From the NCBI GenBank assembly GCA_002727315.1, contig PBWR01000010.1, forward strand, positions 62,001-126,000: DNA of 64,000 bases. The letters are read 5' to 3'. The translations under genes were made by a program, and so were the position numbers. The stretch's first letter is position 1; the number at the start of each line of letters is the position of its first letter. The DNA comes from Alphaproteobacteria bacterium. Lineage in GTDB: Bacteria; Pseudomonadota; Alphaproteobacteria; UBA6615. Shown here piece by piece: positions 42,915-53,001 of the stretch. Below the pieces are notes generated by a model that had not been told where the DNA came from, searched no databases, and saw only the letters and a program-made list of their open reading frames with translations.

Positions 42915-45146
42915 TTAACGGCGGCGCCGGCGGCGCTTGTCGGGCCGTTTGCGCCCCGATCGGCCCTTGCGCCTGGGGGCTTTCCGGTGACGCGCGGCAG
43001 CCGCACCGCCGTCCATCAGGTCGAACAGGGCGGAACCCCGCAGGCCGTCGGCTTCCGCAACCCGCACCTCGGCATTGTCACCCAGCCGGTAGGTCCCGCC
43101 GCCGGGTCTTTCCAGGGTCTGGGACCGGCTGTCGAACCGCGGTCGTCCGCCCGGCAGCCTGGATGCGGGCACGAAACCCTCGGCGCCGTTTTCGTCCAGC
43201 GCGACAAACAGGCCGGCGCGGGTGACTCCGCGGATCGTCCCGGCGAAGCTCTGCCCCACGTGCCCGGCCAGGAATGCGGCGGTGTAGCGGTCGTTAGCAT
43301 CCCGTTCGGCCAGCGTGGCCCGGCGTTCGGTTTTCGAGATGTGTTCGCCCAGTTCTTCGAACCGCTCGGCCTGGTCGGCCGACAATCCGTCATCGCCCAG
43401 CTTCAGGCCCCGGATCAGGGCCCGATGTACGAGCAGGTCGGCATATCGGCGGATGGGAGAAGTGAAGTGCGCGTAGTCGCGCAGACCGAGCCCGAAATGG
43501 CCAATATTGTCGGGACTGTATTCGGCCTGCATCTGGGCCCGTAGGACCAGTTCATGAAGTGTGCGTTCGAACGGCTCGCCCCGAACGCGCTCCAGAATCC
43601 GGTTGAAATCCGCCGGCCGGGAAGTGCCCGCGCGGACCAGTTTGATATCGAATCCCGCCAGCAACTCGCGCAGATCGTCCATCTTTGGAGGATCCGGTTC
43701 GTCGTGAACCCGGTACATGGCCGGCTGCCGCAGCCGCTGCAGTTCGCGCGCTGCGGCCACATTTGCCGCGATCATGAATTCCTCGATCAGCCGGTGACTG
43801 TCCAGGCGCTGCACGGGCACGATGTTCGCCACGGTCCCGTCATCGCCGAGGATCACCTTGCGTTCGGGCAGTTCCAGTTCCAGCGCTCCGCGTTTCTGCC
43901 GTCCCTCGCTCAGTGCGGCGAAAGCACCATATAGGTGTTCCAGATGGCCCGGCGCGACGGGATCGTGACCCTGGTAACGGGCCGCCTGGACCTCCTCGTA
44001 GGTGGGGCGGGCAACCGAACGCATGAGCGCGCGCCGGAACCGGTGGCGGCGCAATGTGCCATCGGCCTCGATCCACAGATCGGCGGCAAGACAGGCTCGG
44101 TCCTCGTCGGGACGCAGGGAACACAAACCGTTCGACAGGGCTTCCGGCAACATCGGCACGACCCGATCCGGGAAATAGACCGAGTTGCCGCGGCGGTGGG
44201 CCTCCCGGTCCAGCGCGCCGCCGGACCCCACATACGCGGCGACGTCAGCGATCGCGACGATGATGTGCCAGCCGTCCTGGTTTTCGGGGTCGGGCTGCGC
44301 ATAGACCGCATCATCGAAATCATGTGCGTCGGCGCCGTCGATGGTGACCAGCGGGACGTCGCGCAAATCGGTGCGGGTCCCCAAAAACGGGGGTTGGGCA
44401 GATTCGGCTTCGGAGATCACGGCATCGGGGAAATGGTCAGGGATTCCGGCGCGTTGAATGGCTATCCGGCTGATCGCGCCAGGGGCGTCGCCGGCGCCGA
44501 TATTCTCGACGATGCGCGCCTGGGACAGGCCTTGTCGCCGGGCAGGCAGCAATTCGATGACCACAAGATCGCCATCCGCGGCATCGGCGTTGCCGGTGGG
44601 CGCCACCGACATCTCGTCGCGCCGGCCGCGTTCGAGCGGCACGATGCGGCCCCCGTCGGGACCGACACGGAATTGCCCGATCGCCGTCTCGGCTTCGCTC
44701 TGCGCGCCCCGAAGGGGCTTGGCGGTATAACGATTGTCGCCGCGCGGCGACATCCTGGCGACGAAGCGGTCGCCGGGCCCCGGGGCCGCCATGCTGCGCG
44801 GGACCGGCAGAACCTCGATCTCGGGAAGAGGGCTGTCCGCGGCAAATTCGGCGGGCCGGACCCGCAGCTCACCTTCGTCGTCAATGCCGACGACCTCGAG
44901 GACGACGACCAGCGGCATTGCATCGGCAATCTGCCATCTACGGCCCTGGACTCGCTCGATGCGCCCGCTGTCCTGGAGTTCGCGAAGCCGGTGCCGCAGC
45001 TCCGTGCGCTGTGCGCCCTTGATGGCAAAGGCGCGAGCGATTTCGCGGGTCGGCAAGGCCTCGTTGGAACTCTTGAGAAGTTCGACAATATCGTCGGCGT
45101 CCGGAAGGCCGCCGGTTTCCGTCGCGTTGGGTCTGCGTTTTGCCAA
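42915..45146 (-). CDS. rnr: Ribonuclease R
   Basis: Processive 3'-to-5' exoribonuclease that can degrade structured RNA. 743 residues: an N-terminal winged-helix-like region (about 15-72), cold-shock domains, the RNB catalytic domain with TIDGADAHDFDDAV (metal-binding Asp residues) and FTSPIRRYADLLVHR, and a C-terminal S1 domain with GVTRAGLFVALDENGAEGFV. The end is strongly basic (RKGRSGRKRPDKRRRRRR). It starts 9 bases after topA and probably shares its transcript. Confidence 0.95.
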   Translation of the reverse strand: MAKRRPNATETGGLPDADDIVELLKSSNEALPTREIARAFAIKGAQRTELRHRLRELQDSGRIERVQGRRWQIADAMPLVVVLEVVGIDDEGELRVRPAEFAADSPLPEIEVLPVPRSMAAPGPGDRFVARMSPRGDNRYTAKPLRGAQSEAETAIGQFRVGPDGGRIVPLERGRRDEMSVAPTGNADAADGDLVVIELLPARRQGLSQARIVENIGAGDAPGAISRIAIQRAGIPDHFPDAVISEAESAQPPFLGTRTDLRDVPLVTIDGADAHDFDDAVYAQPDPENQDGWHIIVAIADVAAYVGSGGALDREAHRRGNSVYFPDRVVPMLPEALSNGLCSLRPDEDRACLAADLWIEADGTLRRHRFRRALMRSVARPTYEEVQAARYQGHDPVAPGHLEHLYGAFAALSEGRQKRGALELELPERKVILGDDGTVANIVPVQRLDSHRLIEEFMIAANVAAARELQRLRQPAMYRVHDEPDPPKMDDLRELLAGFDIKLVRAGTSRPADFNRILERVRGEPFERTLHELVLRAQMQAEYSPDNIGHFGLGLRDYAHFTSPIRRYADLLVHRALIRGLKLGDDGLSADQAERFEELGEHISKTERRATLAERDANDRYTAAFLAGHVGQSFAGTIRGVTRAGLFVALDENGAEGFVPASRLPGGRPRFDSRSQTLERPGGGTYRLGDNAEVRVAEADGLRGSALFDLMDGGAAAARHRKAPRRKGRSGRKRPDKRRRRRR

Positions 45147-45155
45147 GCGCGGCCG

Positions 45156-47816
45156 CTAATCTGCGCTGGGCGCAGTATCGGCCTTTTTGGCGCCCGGCTT
45201 TTTCTTGGCAGCGGTTTTTTTGGTCGTCTTCTTCTTCGCGGCGGTTTTTTTCTTGGCCGGCGCCTTCTTGGTCTTGGCCTTCGCGGCCTTGGCGGCGATC
45301 AGCTCGAGGGCCTGTTCGACACTCACGCTCTCCGGATCCATATCCTTGGGGATGGTCGCGTTGATCTTGCCGTGTTTCACGTACGGGCCGTAGCGGCCGT
45401 TATAGATCGCGATGGGCTTCTCATCATCGGGATGATTGCCAAGCTCCTTCAAGGGCGCCGCACGACCGCGCCGTCCTTTCCCTTTTTCGGCGAGCACGGT
45501 CACGGCCCGGTTCAGGCCCACCGTCAATACTTCGCGGGGTTCGGGAAGGGATGCGTAGACCGTGCCATGTTTCACATAGGGACCATAGCGGCCCAGACCC
45601 GCCTGGATCACCACGCCGTCTTCCGGGTGGGGGCCGATATCGCGCGGCAGCGCCAGCAGGCTGAGCGCTAGCGCAAGGTCGATCTCGTCCAGCGTGTAGC
45701 CGTCGGGGATCGAGGACCGTTTCGGCTTGGTTGCCTTCTTGCCTTCTCCCTCGGGCTCGCCGAGCTGCACGTAAAGCCCGTAGGGGCCCTTGCGGAGGGT
45801 GACGTCCTTGCCCGTTTCCGGGTCGAGCCCGAGCTCGCGCGGTCCGTTGGCAAGGTCCGCCGTTTCGTCGTCACCGCCATCGACGGCCAGCTTGCGGGTG
45901 TACTTGCACTCGGGATAGTTCGAGCAGCCGACAAAGGGGCCGTGTTTGCCGATTCGTAGGCCGAGCCGGCCCTCGCTGCAGGCGGGGCAGACACGGGCAT
46001 CGGTGCCGTCCTCACGGGTCGGGAAGAAGTGTGGGCCCAGTTCCTCGTCCAGCGCGTCCAGCACGGAGCGTACGCGTAACTCTGCCGTGCCCTCGATGGC
46101 GGCCGAGAAGTCGCGCCAGAACTCCCGGAGCACGGCTTTCCAGTCGATGCGTCCGCCCGAGATATCATCGAGCTGCTCTTCCATTTGCGCGGTGAAGTCG
46201 TACTGGACGTAGCGTTCGAAGAAACTGCTCAGGAAACTGGTGACGAGGCGTCCCTGGTCTTCCGGCACGAACCGCTTGCGATCAAGCTGGACGTATTTGC
46301 GGTCCTGCAGCACCTGGATGATGGAGGCATAGGTCGACGGACGGCCGATCCCCAGCTCTTCCATGGATTTGACCAGGCTGGCTTCCGAGTAGCGCGGCGG
46401 CGGCTGGGTGAAGTGTTGGTCGGGCACCACTTCGCGGACGTTCGAGGCTTCGCCCTCTTCAAGCGGCGGCAGGCGCCGTTCGTCGTCGTTCTCGTTGTTT
46501 TCACCCTCACCGTTGGAGGGGTCGTCCCGGTCTTCGCGGTACAGCTTGAGGAAGCCGTCGAAGGCGATGGTCTGACCATTGGCACGCAGGGCGAGCTGGC
46601 CGTCGGCGGAGCGCAGGTCGACGGCCACCCGGTCGATCTGGGCCTCGGCCATCTCCGATGCGATGGTGCGTCGCCAGATCAGCTCGTAGAGCCGGAACAG
46701 ATCACTGTCGAGTGCGGATTTCAGGCTCGCCGGGCGCCGGAACAGGTCTGTCGGCCGTACAGCTTCGTGCGCCTCCTGGGCGTTCTTCGCCCGGGTCCGG
46801 TAGACCCTGGGTTTTTCGGGAAGATAGTCGCCACCGAAATCCTGGTCGATCAGGTCACGGCTTGCCGCGATCGCATCCTGGCTCAGTGTCACGCTGTCGG
46901 TGCGCATATAGGTGATGAGGCCGACAGTCTCGCCGTCGATTTCGACACCCTCGTATAGGCGTTGGGCAACGCGCATTGTCTGGGACGCGCCGAAACCGAG
47001 CTTGCGCGAGGCTTCCTGCTGCAGTGTCGATGTTGTGAAAGGCGGCTGCGGGTTGCGCCGGGTCCGCTTTTTCTCGATCGAGCCGATTTTGAACGATGCC
47101 GCCTCGACATCGCTCTTCGCCGCGGTTGCCGCCGCCTCGTTCGCCAGGTCGAACCGCTCGAGCTTCCGGCCGTTCCGTTCGACGAGGCGTGCCTGGTACG
47201 GCGCGCCCTTGGTGCTGTCGAGGCCTACCTCGATGGTCCAGTACTCGCGCGGCTTAAAGGCCTCGATCTCGGCCTCGCGTTCGCAGATCAGCCGCAGGGC
47301 GACCGATTGCACGCGTCCGGCCGATCGCGATCCCGGCAATTTGCGCCACAGGACCGGCGACAGGTTGAAGCCGACGAGATAGTCGAGCGCGCGGCGTGCC
47401 AGATAGGCCTCGACCAGCTCGTCGTTCAGTCCACGCGGATGATTGAAGGCGTCCTGGACCGCACCCTTGGTGATTTCGTTGAAGACGACGCGTTTGACAT
47501 CGATATCCTCGAGCAGGCCGCGCTCGCGCAGCATTTGTTCGATATGCCAGGAAATGGCCTCGCCCTCGCGGTCTGGGTCGGTGGCGAGGTAGAGGGTCTC
47601 GGCGCCGTCGAGGGCATCGACAATCGCCTTGATCTGCTTTTCCGAACGGTCATCCACCGCCCAGTCCATCTCGAAGTCTTCGTCCGGGCGTACCGATCCG
47701 TCTTTCGGTGGTAGGTCGCGGACGTGTCCATAGGATGCCAGCACGGTGTAGGCATCACCCAGATACTTGTTGATGGTTTTGGCCTTGGACGGCGATTCGA
47801 CGACGACAACGTTCAT
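45156..47816 (-). CDS. topA: DNA topoisomerase I with lysine-rich tail
   Basis: Relaxes negative supercoils with a covalent 5'-phosphotyrosine link. 886 residues: Toprim domain with VVVVESPSKAKT and DPDRE (80-84), active Tyr303 in LITYMRTDS, one clear Cys4 zinc ribbon (CPAC and CSNYPEC), then four or so Topo_C repeats containing GRYGPYVKHGT-type segments. The last 45 residues are Lys/Ala-rich, like histone H1 tails. Located between dprA and rnr. Confidence 0.96.
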   Translation of the reverse strand: MNVVVVESPSKAKTINKYLGDAYTVLASYGHVRDLPPKDGSVRPDEDFEMDWAVDDRSEKQIKAIVDALDGAETLYLATDPDREGEAISWHIEQMLRERGLLEDIDVKRVVFNEITKGAVQDAFNHPRGLNDELVEAYLARRALDYLVGFNLSPVLWRKLPGSRSAGRVQSVALRLICEREAEIEAFKPREYWTIEVGLDSTKGAPYQARLVERNGRKLERFDLANEAAATAAKSDVEAASFKIGSIEKKRTRRNPQPPFTTSTLQQEASRKLGFGASQTMRVAQRLYEGVEIDGETVGLITYMRTDSVTLSQDAIAASRDLIDQDFGGDYLPEKPRVYRTRAKNAQEAHEAVRPTDLFRRPASLKSALDSDLFRLYELIWRRTIASEMAEAQIDRVAVDLRSADGQLALRANGQTIAFDGFLKLYREDRDDPSNGEGENNENDDERRLPPLEEGEASNVREVVPDQHFTQPPPRYSEASLVKSMEELGIGRPSTYASIIQVLQDRKYVQLDRKRFVPEDQGRLVTSFLSSFFERYVQYDFTAQMEEQLDDISGGRIDWKAVLREFWRDFSAAIEGTAELRVRSVLDALDEELGPHFFPTREDGTDARVCPACSEGRLGLRIGKHGPFVGCSNYPECKYTRKLAVDGGDDETADLANGPRELGLDPETGKDVTLRKGPYGLYVQLGEPEGEGKKATKPKRSSIPDGYTLDEIDLALALSLLALPRDIGPHPEDGVVIQAGLGRYGPYVKHGTVYASLPEPREVLTVGLNRAVTVLAEKGKGRRGRAAPLKELGNHPDDEKPIAIYNGRYGPYVKHGKINATIPKDMDPESVSVEQALELIAAKAAKAKTKKAPAKKKTAAKKKTTKKTAAKKKPGAKKADTAPSAD

Positions 47817-47881
47817 GTAAGGGGGGTTTCGCTTAACCTTCAGTGAAACAGAAGGGACGCTCGCGCACGGTTAAATAATCG

Positions 47882-49002
47882 TCAACAGGCCGAAACGCGA
47901 TTGCCCGGATGCCGTTCCAGGCGACCCGCCAACTCCAGTTCCAGGAGGATCGTCCGCACGACAGCGGCGGCTATTTGGCACCGCCGCACGATTTCGTCAA
48001 CCGCGACGGGCTCCGGGCTGAGATAGGAAATCACCGCTTCGCGCTCTCCGGTACCGGTGATATCGAGCTCCAGAACAGCCTCTTGCGGGTGGTGATCGGG
48101 GGTGCGGGACACACTCGACGGCACGCCGATCATGGGGCGGACGACCTCGAAAACACCCTCGGCATTGCGGACCAGGGTCGCGCCTGCACGGATCAGCCGG
48201 TTGGCGCCGAACGCGCGTGGATCAAGCGGTGAGCCGGGGACAGTGAGGACGCTGCGGCCCTGTTCGCTGGCCATGCGCGCGGTGATCAGGGAGCCCGAAC
48301 GCTGTGCGGCTTCGACCACGACGACGCAGAGGGACAAGCCCGAAACGATTCGGTTGCGCCGCGGGAAAAGCCGCGCCTGCGGTTTCAGGCCCGGCGGCAT
48401 TTCGCTGACGATCGCGCCGGTTTGCCGGATCCGTTCATAAAGTTCGTCATTTCTGGGCGGATAGACGAACTCGACCCCGCCGGCCATCACGGCAATTGTC
48501 TGACCGTGTCCGGTCAGGGTTCCCTGGTGTGCAGCCGTGTCGATCCCGCGGGCAAGATCCGAGACCACCGCGATTTCGGGGTCGGTTCCCAGTTCGCACG
48601 CCAGCATCTCGGTGATCCGCCGTCCATTGGCTGATGCGTTTCGTGCGCCCACGATCGCGACACCGGTGCGATGGAGGGTCTCCGATTTGTCACGCAACGC
48701 GATGAGCGGGGGTGCGTCGTCGATGGCCGCGAGGCTGCGGGATAATCGGGTTCACCTAGTGTGATCGCGCGGCCATCCAGGTCCTGCAGACGCTCCAGCT
48801 CTCGTGTGGCTTCATCGACCTCATGGAGCCGGATACGGCGTTTGCCCGCACCACCGGCCATATCGGGAAGCGCAGCAAGTGCGTCGCTGGCGCTGCCGAA
48901 ATGACCCATCAGTTCACGCCAGGTGACCGGTCCGACGGTCTCGGTCCGGATCAGGCGCAGGCGATGGCGCCGCTCGGTATCGGAAATCGGTTTGACCTTC
49001 AC
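47882..49002 (-). pseudogene. dprA: DNA processing protein DprA, frameshifted
   Basis: DprA loads RecA on incoming single-stranded DNA. The N-terminal part (LRLIRTETVGPVTWRELMGHFGSA to LGEPDYP) is in one frame, and the rest, from RSLAAIDDAPPLIALRDKSE onward, is in another. The Rossmann-like core (VGARNAS, SDLARGIDTAAHQG, FPRRNRIVSGLS, SGSLITARMASEQG) and a C-terminal winged helix are intact. One missing base in the G-run at 48739-48741 (C-run on the coding strand) explains the break. The start is uncertain: GTG 49002, or TTG 49026. Confidence 0.9.
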
Positions 49003-49035
49003 GGGTGCGAGGATGAACCCCGGCAACCCTGGGGG

Positions 49036-49731
49036 TCAACTTTCGGTGCCGGTCCGCTTCAGCTTGATCCGGGTTTCCTCGCCGCGTAGCAGACGGCGAA
49101 TGTTTGCCGCATGGCGGATCCAGACCAGGATCGCCAGGAAGATTGCGATGCCGCCGACCTGCGGTTCACCCAGATACCAGCCATAGACGGGTGACAATGC
49201 GATGGAGACCAGGGCGGCGAGGGAGGAGTAGCGGAAGATCACGGCCACCGCGATCCATGTGGCAATGGTGGCGAGACCGGCCAGCGAGGCCAAGCCGAGG
49301 AGCACGCCAAGAGTTGTCGCCACGCCTTTGCCGCCACGGAACTTGAGCCAGACGGGGAACAGGTGTCCGACAACCACGGCGATCGCGGCAAAGAAGGTAA
49401 CGTCGGGCCCGAAATAGAAGTAGAACACGAACACGGCGGCGTAGCCCTTGGCCGCATCGAACAGCAGCGTTGCCGCGGCCAGCTTCTTGCTGCCAGTGCG
49501 CAGCACATTGGTGGCGCCGATATTGCCCGAACCGATCTGCCGAAGATCGCCCTTGCCCGCCAGCCGGGCCAGGATCAGGCCGGAGGGAATGCTGCCAATT
49601 AGATAGGCCCCGATGATCGGCGGCAGGAAGACCTGCCAGCCATAGACCAGGTTCTTCCAGTCAGGAATCGAGAATGTCGCCTGGAAGATGCCCCAGTAGA
49701 ATAGGATGGGACTGGCGCCTTCTTCGACCAC
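49036..49731 (-). CDS. plsY: Glycerol-3-phosphate acyltransferase PlsY
   Basis: Inner-membrane enzyme that moves acyl groups from acyl-phosphate to glycerol-3-phosphate, the first step of phospholipid synthesis. 231 residues, at least five hydrophobic helices, with family motifs GSIPSGLILARL, GSGNIGATNVLRTG, and GHLFPVWLKFRGGKGVATTLG. The N-terminus is about 25 residues longer than usual; a later start is possible. PlsX, which makes the substrate, is not in the window. Same direction as pyrC and dprA. Confidence 0.95.
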   Translation of the reverse strand: MVEEGASPILFYWGIFQATFSIPDWKNLVYGWQVFLPPIIGAYLIGSIPSGLILARLAGKGDLRQIGSGNIGATNVLRTGSKKLAAATLLFDAAKGYAAVFVFYFYFGPDVTFFAAIAVVVGHLFPVWLKFRGGKGVATTLGVLLGLASLAGLATIATWIAVAVIFRYSSLAALVSIALSPVYGWYLGEPQVGGIAIFLAILVWIRHAANIRRLLRGEETRIKLKRTGTES

Positions 49732-49751
49732 GCTTGCCTCCGGCGTTGGGG

Positions 49752-51059
49752 TTAGTCGTCGGCAGTATAGATGGTTCGGCCGTCCACGACCGTCTGGATC
49801 ACCTGACCTTGAACGAGGCGTCCGTCGAAGGGCGAGTTCTTGGACTTCGATGTGAACCGGTCCGGTTCGATCCGCGTCGGTCGGTCCGGATCGAACAGCA
49901 CGAGATCGGCGGGTGCGCCTGCATAGAGCCGGCCGACGGGCAGGTCGAGCAGTTCGGCCGGCCGCACGGTGACCTTGGCCAAGGCGGCGGGCAGCTCCAG
50001 GTGGCCGTTGTGCACCAACTCAAGCGTCAGCGCGAGCAGGCTCTCCAGGCCGGCGGCCCCGAACTCGGCCAGCTCGAAAGGCAGGCGCTTAGCCTCCTGG
50101 TCCTGCGGGAAATGGTCCGATGCGATGCAATCGATCGTGCCGTCGGCCAGCCCGGCAACGATCGCCTGGCGGTCCTCTTCGCTGCGCAGGGGCGGCGAGA
50201 GCTTGGCGAATGTCCGGTATTCCCCGACCGCCAGCTCGTTGAGCGCGAAATAGGGCGGTGCCGTGTCGCAGGTCACGCGCAGGCCGTCCGCCTTAGCGGC
50301 GCGGATACGGTCCACCCCCTCGGCCGTCGAGACATGGGCGGCGTGGTAACGGCCACCGGTCATGCGTGCCAGCGCGATGTCGCGGTCGAGCATGATCGTC
50401 TCTGCCTCGCGCGGTATCCCGGGCAGGCCGAGCCGGGTCGCCAGCTCGCCTGACTGCATGACACCGCCATTGGCGAGCGCCGGTTCTTCGGCGTGCTGCA
50501 CGACCAGGGCGTCGAACGCGAGCGCATACTTCAAGGCTCGCGAAAGCGTCTTGGCATTGGCAACGGCATTGCGGCCGTTGGTGAAGGCCACTGCGCCGGC
50601 CTGCTTCATCAGTCCCATTTCGACGATCTCGTCGCTTCCTGCCCCGCGTGTGACCGAGCCGTAGGCAAAGACCTTGACCAGTTTCACATCACGGGCCCGG
50701 CGGGCCACGAATTCGAGCACCGAGGCGTCGTCAATCACCGGGTCGGTGTCCGGAAGGGTGACCACGGCGGTAACGCCGCCGGCGGCGGCTGCCCGGCTGC
50801 CGCTTTCGATGTCTTCCTTGTGCTCCGAGCCCGGTTCGCAGAAATCCACCCGCATGTCGACGAGACCGGGCGCCAGGACGGCGCCATCGCAATCGGCGAT
50901 CACGGCATCGGCGGGTTGCCCGCCGTTGAAGATGCCGGGTCCGATTGCAGCGATCCGCGTGCCGTCCACCAGTACGCCGCCGGATTCGCTGGCGGGCGTA
51001 TCGAGTCCGGACGCCGGGTCGACAACCCGGGCGTTGATATAGGCGACCTTGCCACTCAT
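49752..51059 (-). CDS. pyrC: Dihydroorotase-like protein, probably non-catalytic
   Basis: 435-residue amidohydrolase-fold protein. Where active class I dihydroorotases have the metal motif DxHxH followed by REPG, this one reads [13 protein letters not shown], so both first-strand His are replaced. His in [10 protein letters not shown] and in [10 protein letters not shown] remain, while the last motif is SDHFPQ instead of DHAPH. Such enzymes are seen beside pyrB in Pseudomonas (PyrC' or PyrX), where they hold aspartate transcarbamoylase together without DHOase activity. The ATG at 51059 overlaps the pyrB stop by 4 bases. An active DHOase should then be elsewhere in the genome. Confidence 0.88.
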   Translation of the reverse strand: MSGKVAYINARVVDPASGLDTPASESGGVLVDGTRIAAIGPGIFNGGQPADAVIADCDGAVLAPGLVDMRVDFCEPGSEHKEDIESGSRAAAAGGVTAVVTLPDTDPVIDDASVLEFVARRARDVKLVKVFAYGSVTRGAGSDEIVEMGLMKQAGAVAFTNGRNAVANAKTLSRALKYALAFDALVVQHAEEPALANGGVMQSGELATRLGLPGIPREAETIMLDRDIALARMTGGRYHAAHVSTAEGVDRIRAAKADGLRVTCDTAPPYFALNELAVGEYRTFAKLSPPLRSEEDRQAIVAGLADGTIDCIASDHFPQDQEAKRLPFELAEFGAAGLESLLALTLELVHNGHLELPAALAKVTVRPAELLDLPVGRLYAGAPADLVLFDPDRPTRIEPDRFTSKSKNSPFDGRLVQGQVIQTVVDGRTIYTADD

Positions 51060-52042
51060 TTTGCGGTCACGAACCTTTCGCGGGTCAACACATCCAGGCA
51101 AGCCATCCGGACGGCGACCCCCATTTCGACCTGCTCGCGGATCAGCGACCGGTCGATATCGTCGGCGACATCGGAATCGATCTCGACCCCGCGGTTCATC
51201 GGCCCCGGATGCATGATCAGCGCGTCGGGTTTGGCGTGCTGCAGCTTGTTGTAGTCGAGGCCGTAAAACTCGAAATACTCGTGTACGGACGGGACGAACG
51301 AGCCCTCCATGCGTTCGCGCTGAAGGCGGAGCATCATGACGATGTCGCAATCCTCCAGCCCAGCGCGCATGTCGTGGAAGACCTCGACCCCGAGCCGCTC
51401 CATCGAGGAGGGCACCAGGGTGGGCGGAGCGATGACCCGGACGCGCGCGCCCATGGTTTGCAGCAGGTAGATGTTCGACCGCGCGACCCGGCTGTGGGCG
51501 ACGTCACCGCACAGGGCGACCAGCAGGCCTTGCAGGTAGCCCTTGCGCCGCCGGATCGTCAGCGCATCCAGCAATGCCTGTGTCGGGTGCTCGTGGCTGC
51601 CGTCGCCGCCGTTGATGACCGCGCAGTTGACCTTCTCCGACAGCAGGGCCACGGCTCCGGCGTTGGAATGGCGGACCACCAGAGCGTCGGCATGCATGGC
51701 GTTCAGGGTCATCGCGGTATCGACGATGGTCTCGCCCTTCTTGATCGAGGAGTTCGCGACCGAGATGTTGATGACATCGGCACCCAGCCGCATGCCGGCC
51801 AGCTCGAAACTGGTCCGGGTGCGCGTCGACTCCTCGAAGAACAGGTTGATCAGAATCTTGTCGCGCATCAGGTCGTATTTGGGGCCGCGGGCGCGATTGT
51901 GTTCGGCGTATTTATCGGACAGGTCGAGCAGATATGTGATCTCGTCCGGGGAGAGATCCTGGATGCCCAAAAGATGACGATGTGGAAACCGGAATTCCGC
52001 TGGCTGAGTTTGAGCGGAGAGGCCTGTCGGGGCGGCAGTCAT
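51056..52042 (-). CDS. pyrB: Aspartate carbamoyltransferase catalytic subunit
   Basis: Makes carbamoyl-aspartate, second step of pyrimidine synthesis. 328 residues from ATG 52042. Family motifs are [11 protein letters not shown] (carbamoyl phosphate), HPTQALLDA, and [10 protein letters not shown]. There is no regulatory chain PyrI gene nearby; instead the DHOase-like pyrC overlaps, as expected for a PyrB-PyrC' complex. The start follows no clear ribosome binding site. In-frame codons upstream of 52042 extend the frame but do not resemble the family. Confidence 0.95.
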   Translation of the reverse strand: MTAAPTGLSAQTQPAEFRFPHRHLLGIQDLSPDEITYLLDLSDKYAEHNRARGPKYDLMRDKILINLFFEESTRTRTSFELAGMRLGADVINISVANSSIKKGETIVDTAMTLNAMHADALVVRHSNAGAVALLSEKVNCAVINGGDGSHEHPTQALLDALTIRRRKGYLQGLLVALCGDVAHSRVARSNIYLLQTMGARVRVIAPPTLVPSSMERLGVEVFHDMRAGLEDCDIVMMLRLQRERMEGSFVPSVHEYFEFYGLDYNKLQHAKPDALIMHPGPMNRGVEIDSDVADDIDRSLIREQVEMGVAVRMACLDVLTRERFVTAK

Positions 52043-52187
52043 TAAAGCGGGAATATAGGGACGAGACTCACGGAATTGCAAGGCGTTGTTGCGCGGGCGC
52101 CGCAGAAGGCGGTGGATATGTGGCGGTGCAACCGGCGCTCTGCTAGAAGGCAAGGGCGGAACCGGGCTGCCAAGGAGTTGCTGGGCA

Positions 52188-52958
52188 ATGAAAGCGGTTA
52201 TACTGGCGGGCGGGCGCGGTACGCGCCTGGCCGAGGAGACCGAGTTGCGGCCCAAGCCGATGATCGAGATCGGCGGGCGGCCGATTCTCTGGCACATCAT
52301 GAAGCTCTACGGCCATCACGGGATCACCGATTTCGTGATTTGCCTCGGCTACAAGGGCTACATGATCAAGGAGTATTTCGCGAACTACGTGCTCCATTCC
52401 GCCGATGTAACGATCGATCTGGCCCGGAACGATATCTGTTACCACAACACCGCTGCCGAGCCATGGTCCGTCACCCTGGTCGACACCGGCGACGATACAC
52501 AGACAGGTGGGCGCGTCAGGCGTGTCGCGGATCATCTGGACGGTGAGAGCTTCTGCCTCACATATGGAGACGGGGTATCGGACGTAGATATCGCCGCCAG
52601 CATCGCGTTCCACCAGGCGCAAGGTGCGCGTTGCACCATGACGGCAGTACAGCCGCCGGGCCGTTTTGGCGCTGCGGAGATCGAAGGCGACCGGGTGAGC
52701 CGCTTCGTGGAAAAACCCCGCGGTGACGGTGGCACCATCAATGGCGGCTTTTTTGTCTGCGAACCGAGCGTGATGCAACTGATCGCAGGTGACGCGACCC
52801 TATGGGAACAGGAGCCGCTCAACGACATGGCGGCGGCCGGAGAGCTTGCGGCCTGGCGCCATGAGGGATTTTGGCAACCGATGGACACGTTGCGCGAAAA
52901 GAAATCTCTCGAATCCCTTTGGGACGCAGGCGAAGCGCCCTGGAAGGTCTGGGATTGA
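52188..52958 (+). CDS. rfbF: Glucose-1-phosphate cytidylyltransferase-like nucleotidyltransferase
   Basis: Makes CDP-glucose from CTP and glucose-1-phosphate, used for 3,6-dideoxyhexoses and related surface sugars. 256 residues: [20 protein letters not shown] and [16 protein letters not shown] are typical of RfbF-type enzymes, YGDGVSDVD holds the metal site, and [13 protein letters not shown] closes the domain. AAGGAG lies before ATG 52188. No CDP-glucose 4,6-dehydratase gene follows, so the pathway partner is elsewhere or lost. Divergent from pyrB. Confidence 0.9.
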   Translation: MKAVILAGGRGTRLAEETELRPKPMIEIGGRPILWHIMKLYGHHGITDFVICLGYKGYMIKEYFANYVLHSADVTIDLARNDICYHNTAAEPWSVTLVDTGDDTQTGGRVRRVADHLDGESFCLTYGDGVSDVDIAASIAFHQAQGARCTMTAVQPPGRFGAAEIEGDRVSRFVEKPRGDGGTINGGFFVCEPSVMQLIAGDATLWEQEPLNDMAAAGELAAWRHEGFWQPMDTLREKKSLESLWDAGEAPWKVWD

Positions 52959-53001
52959 TTCCCGCGGCCGGTGACGTATCTCCATTTAAGGGAGACACCG
53001 T

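Noticed and set aside
45186-45300. Apparent short tandem repeat or CRISPR-like pattern
   Set aside because: The repeats are the codons of the Lys/Ala-rich TopA tail; there are no regular spacers.
43935-45671. 578-residue plus-strand open frame
   Set aside because: It is antisense to rnr and the end of topA, with low-complexity composition and no recognisable domain.
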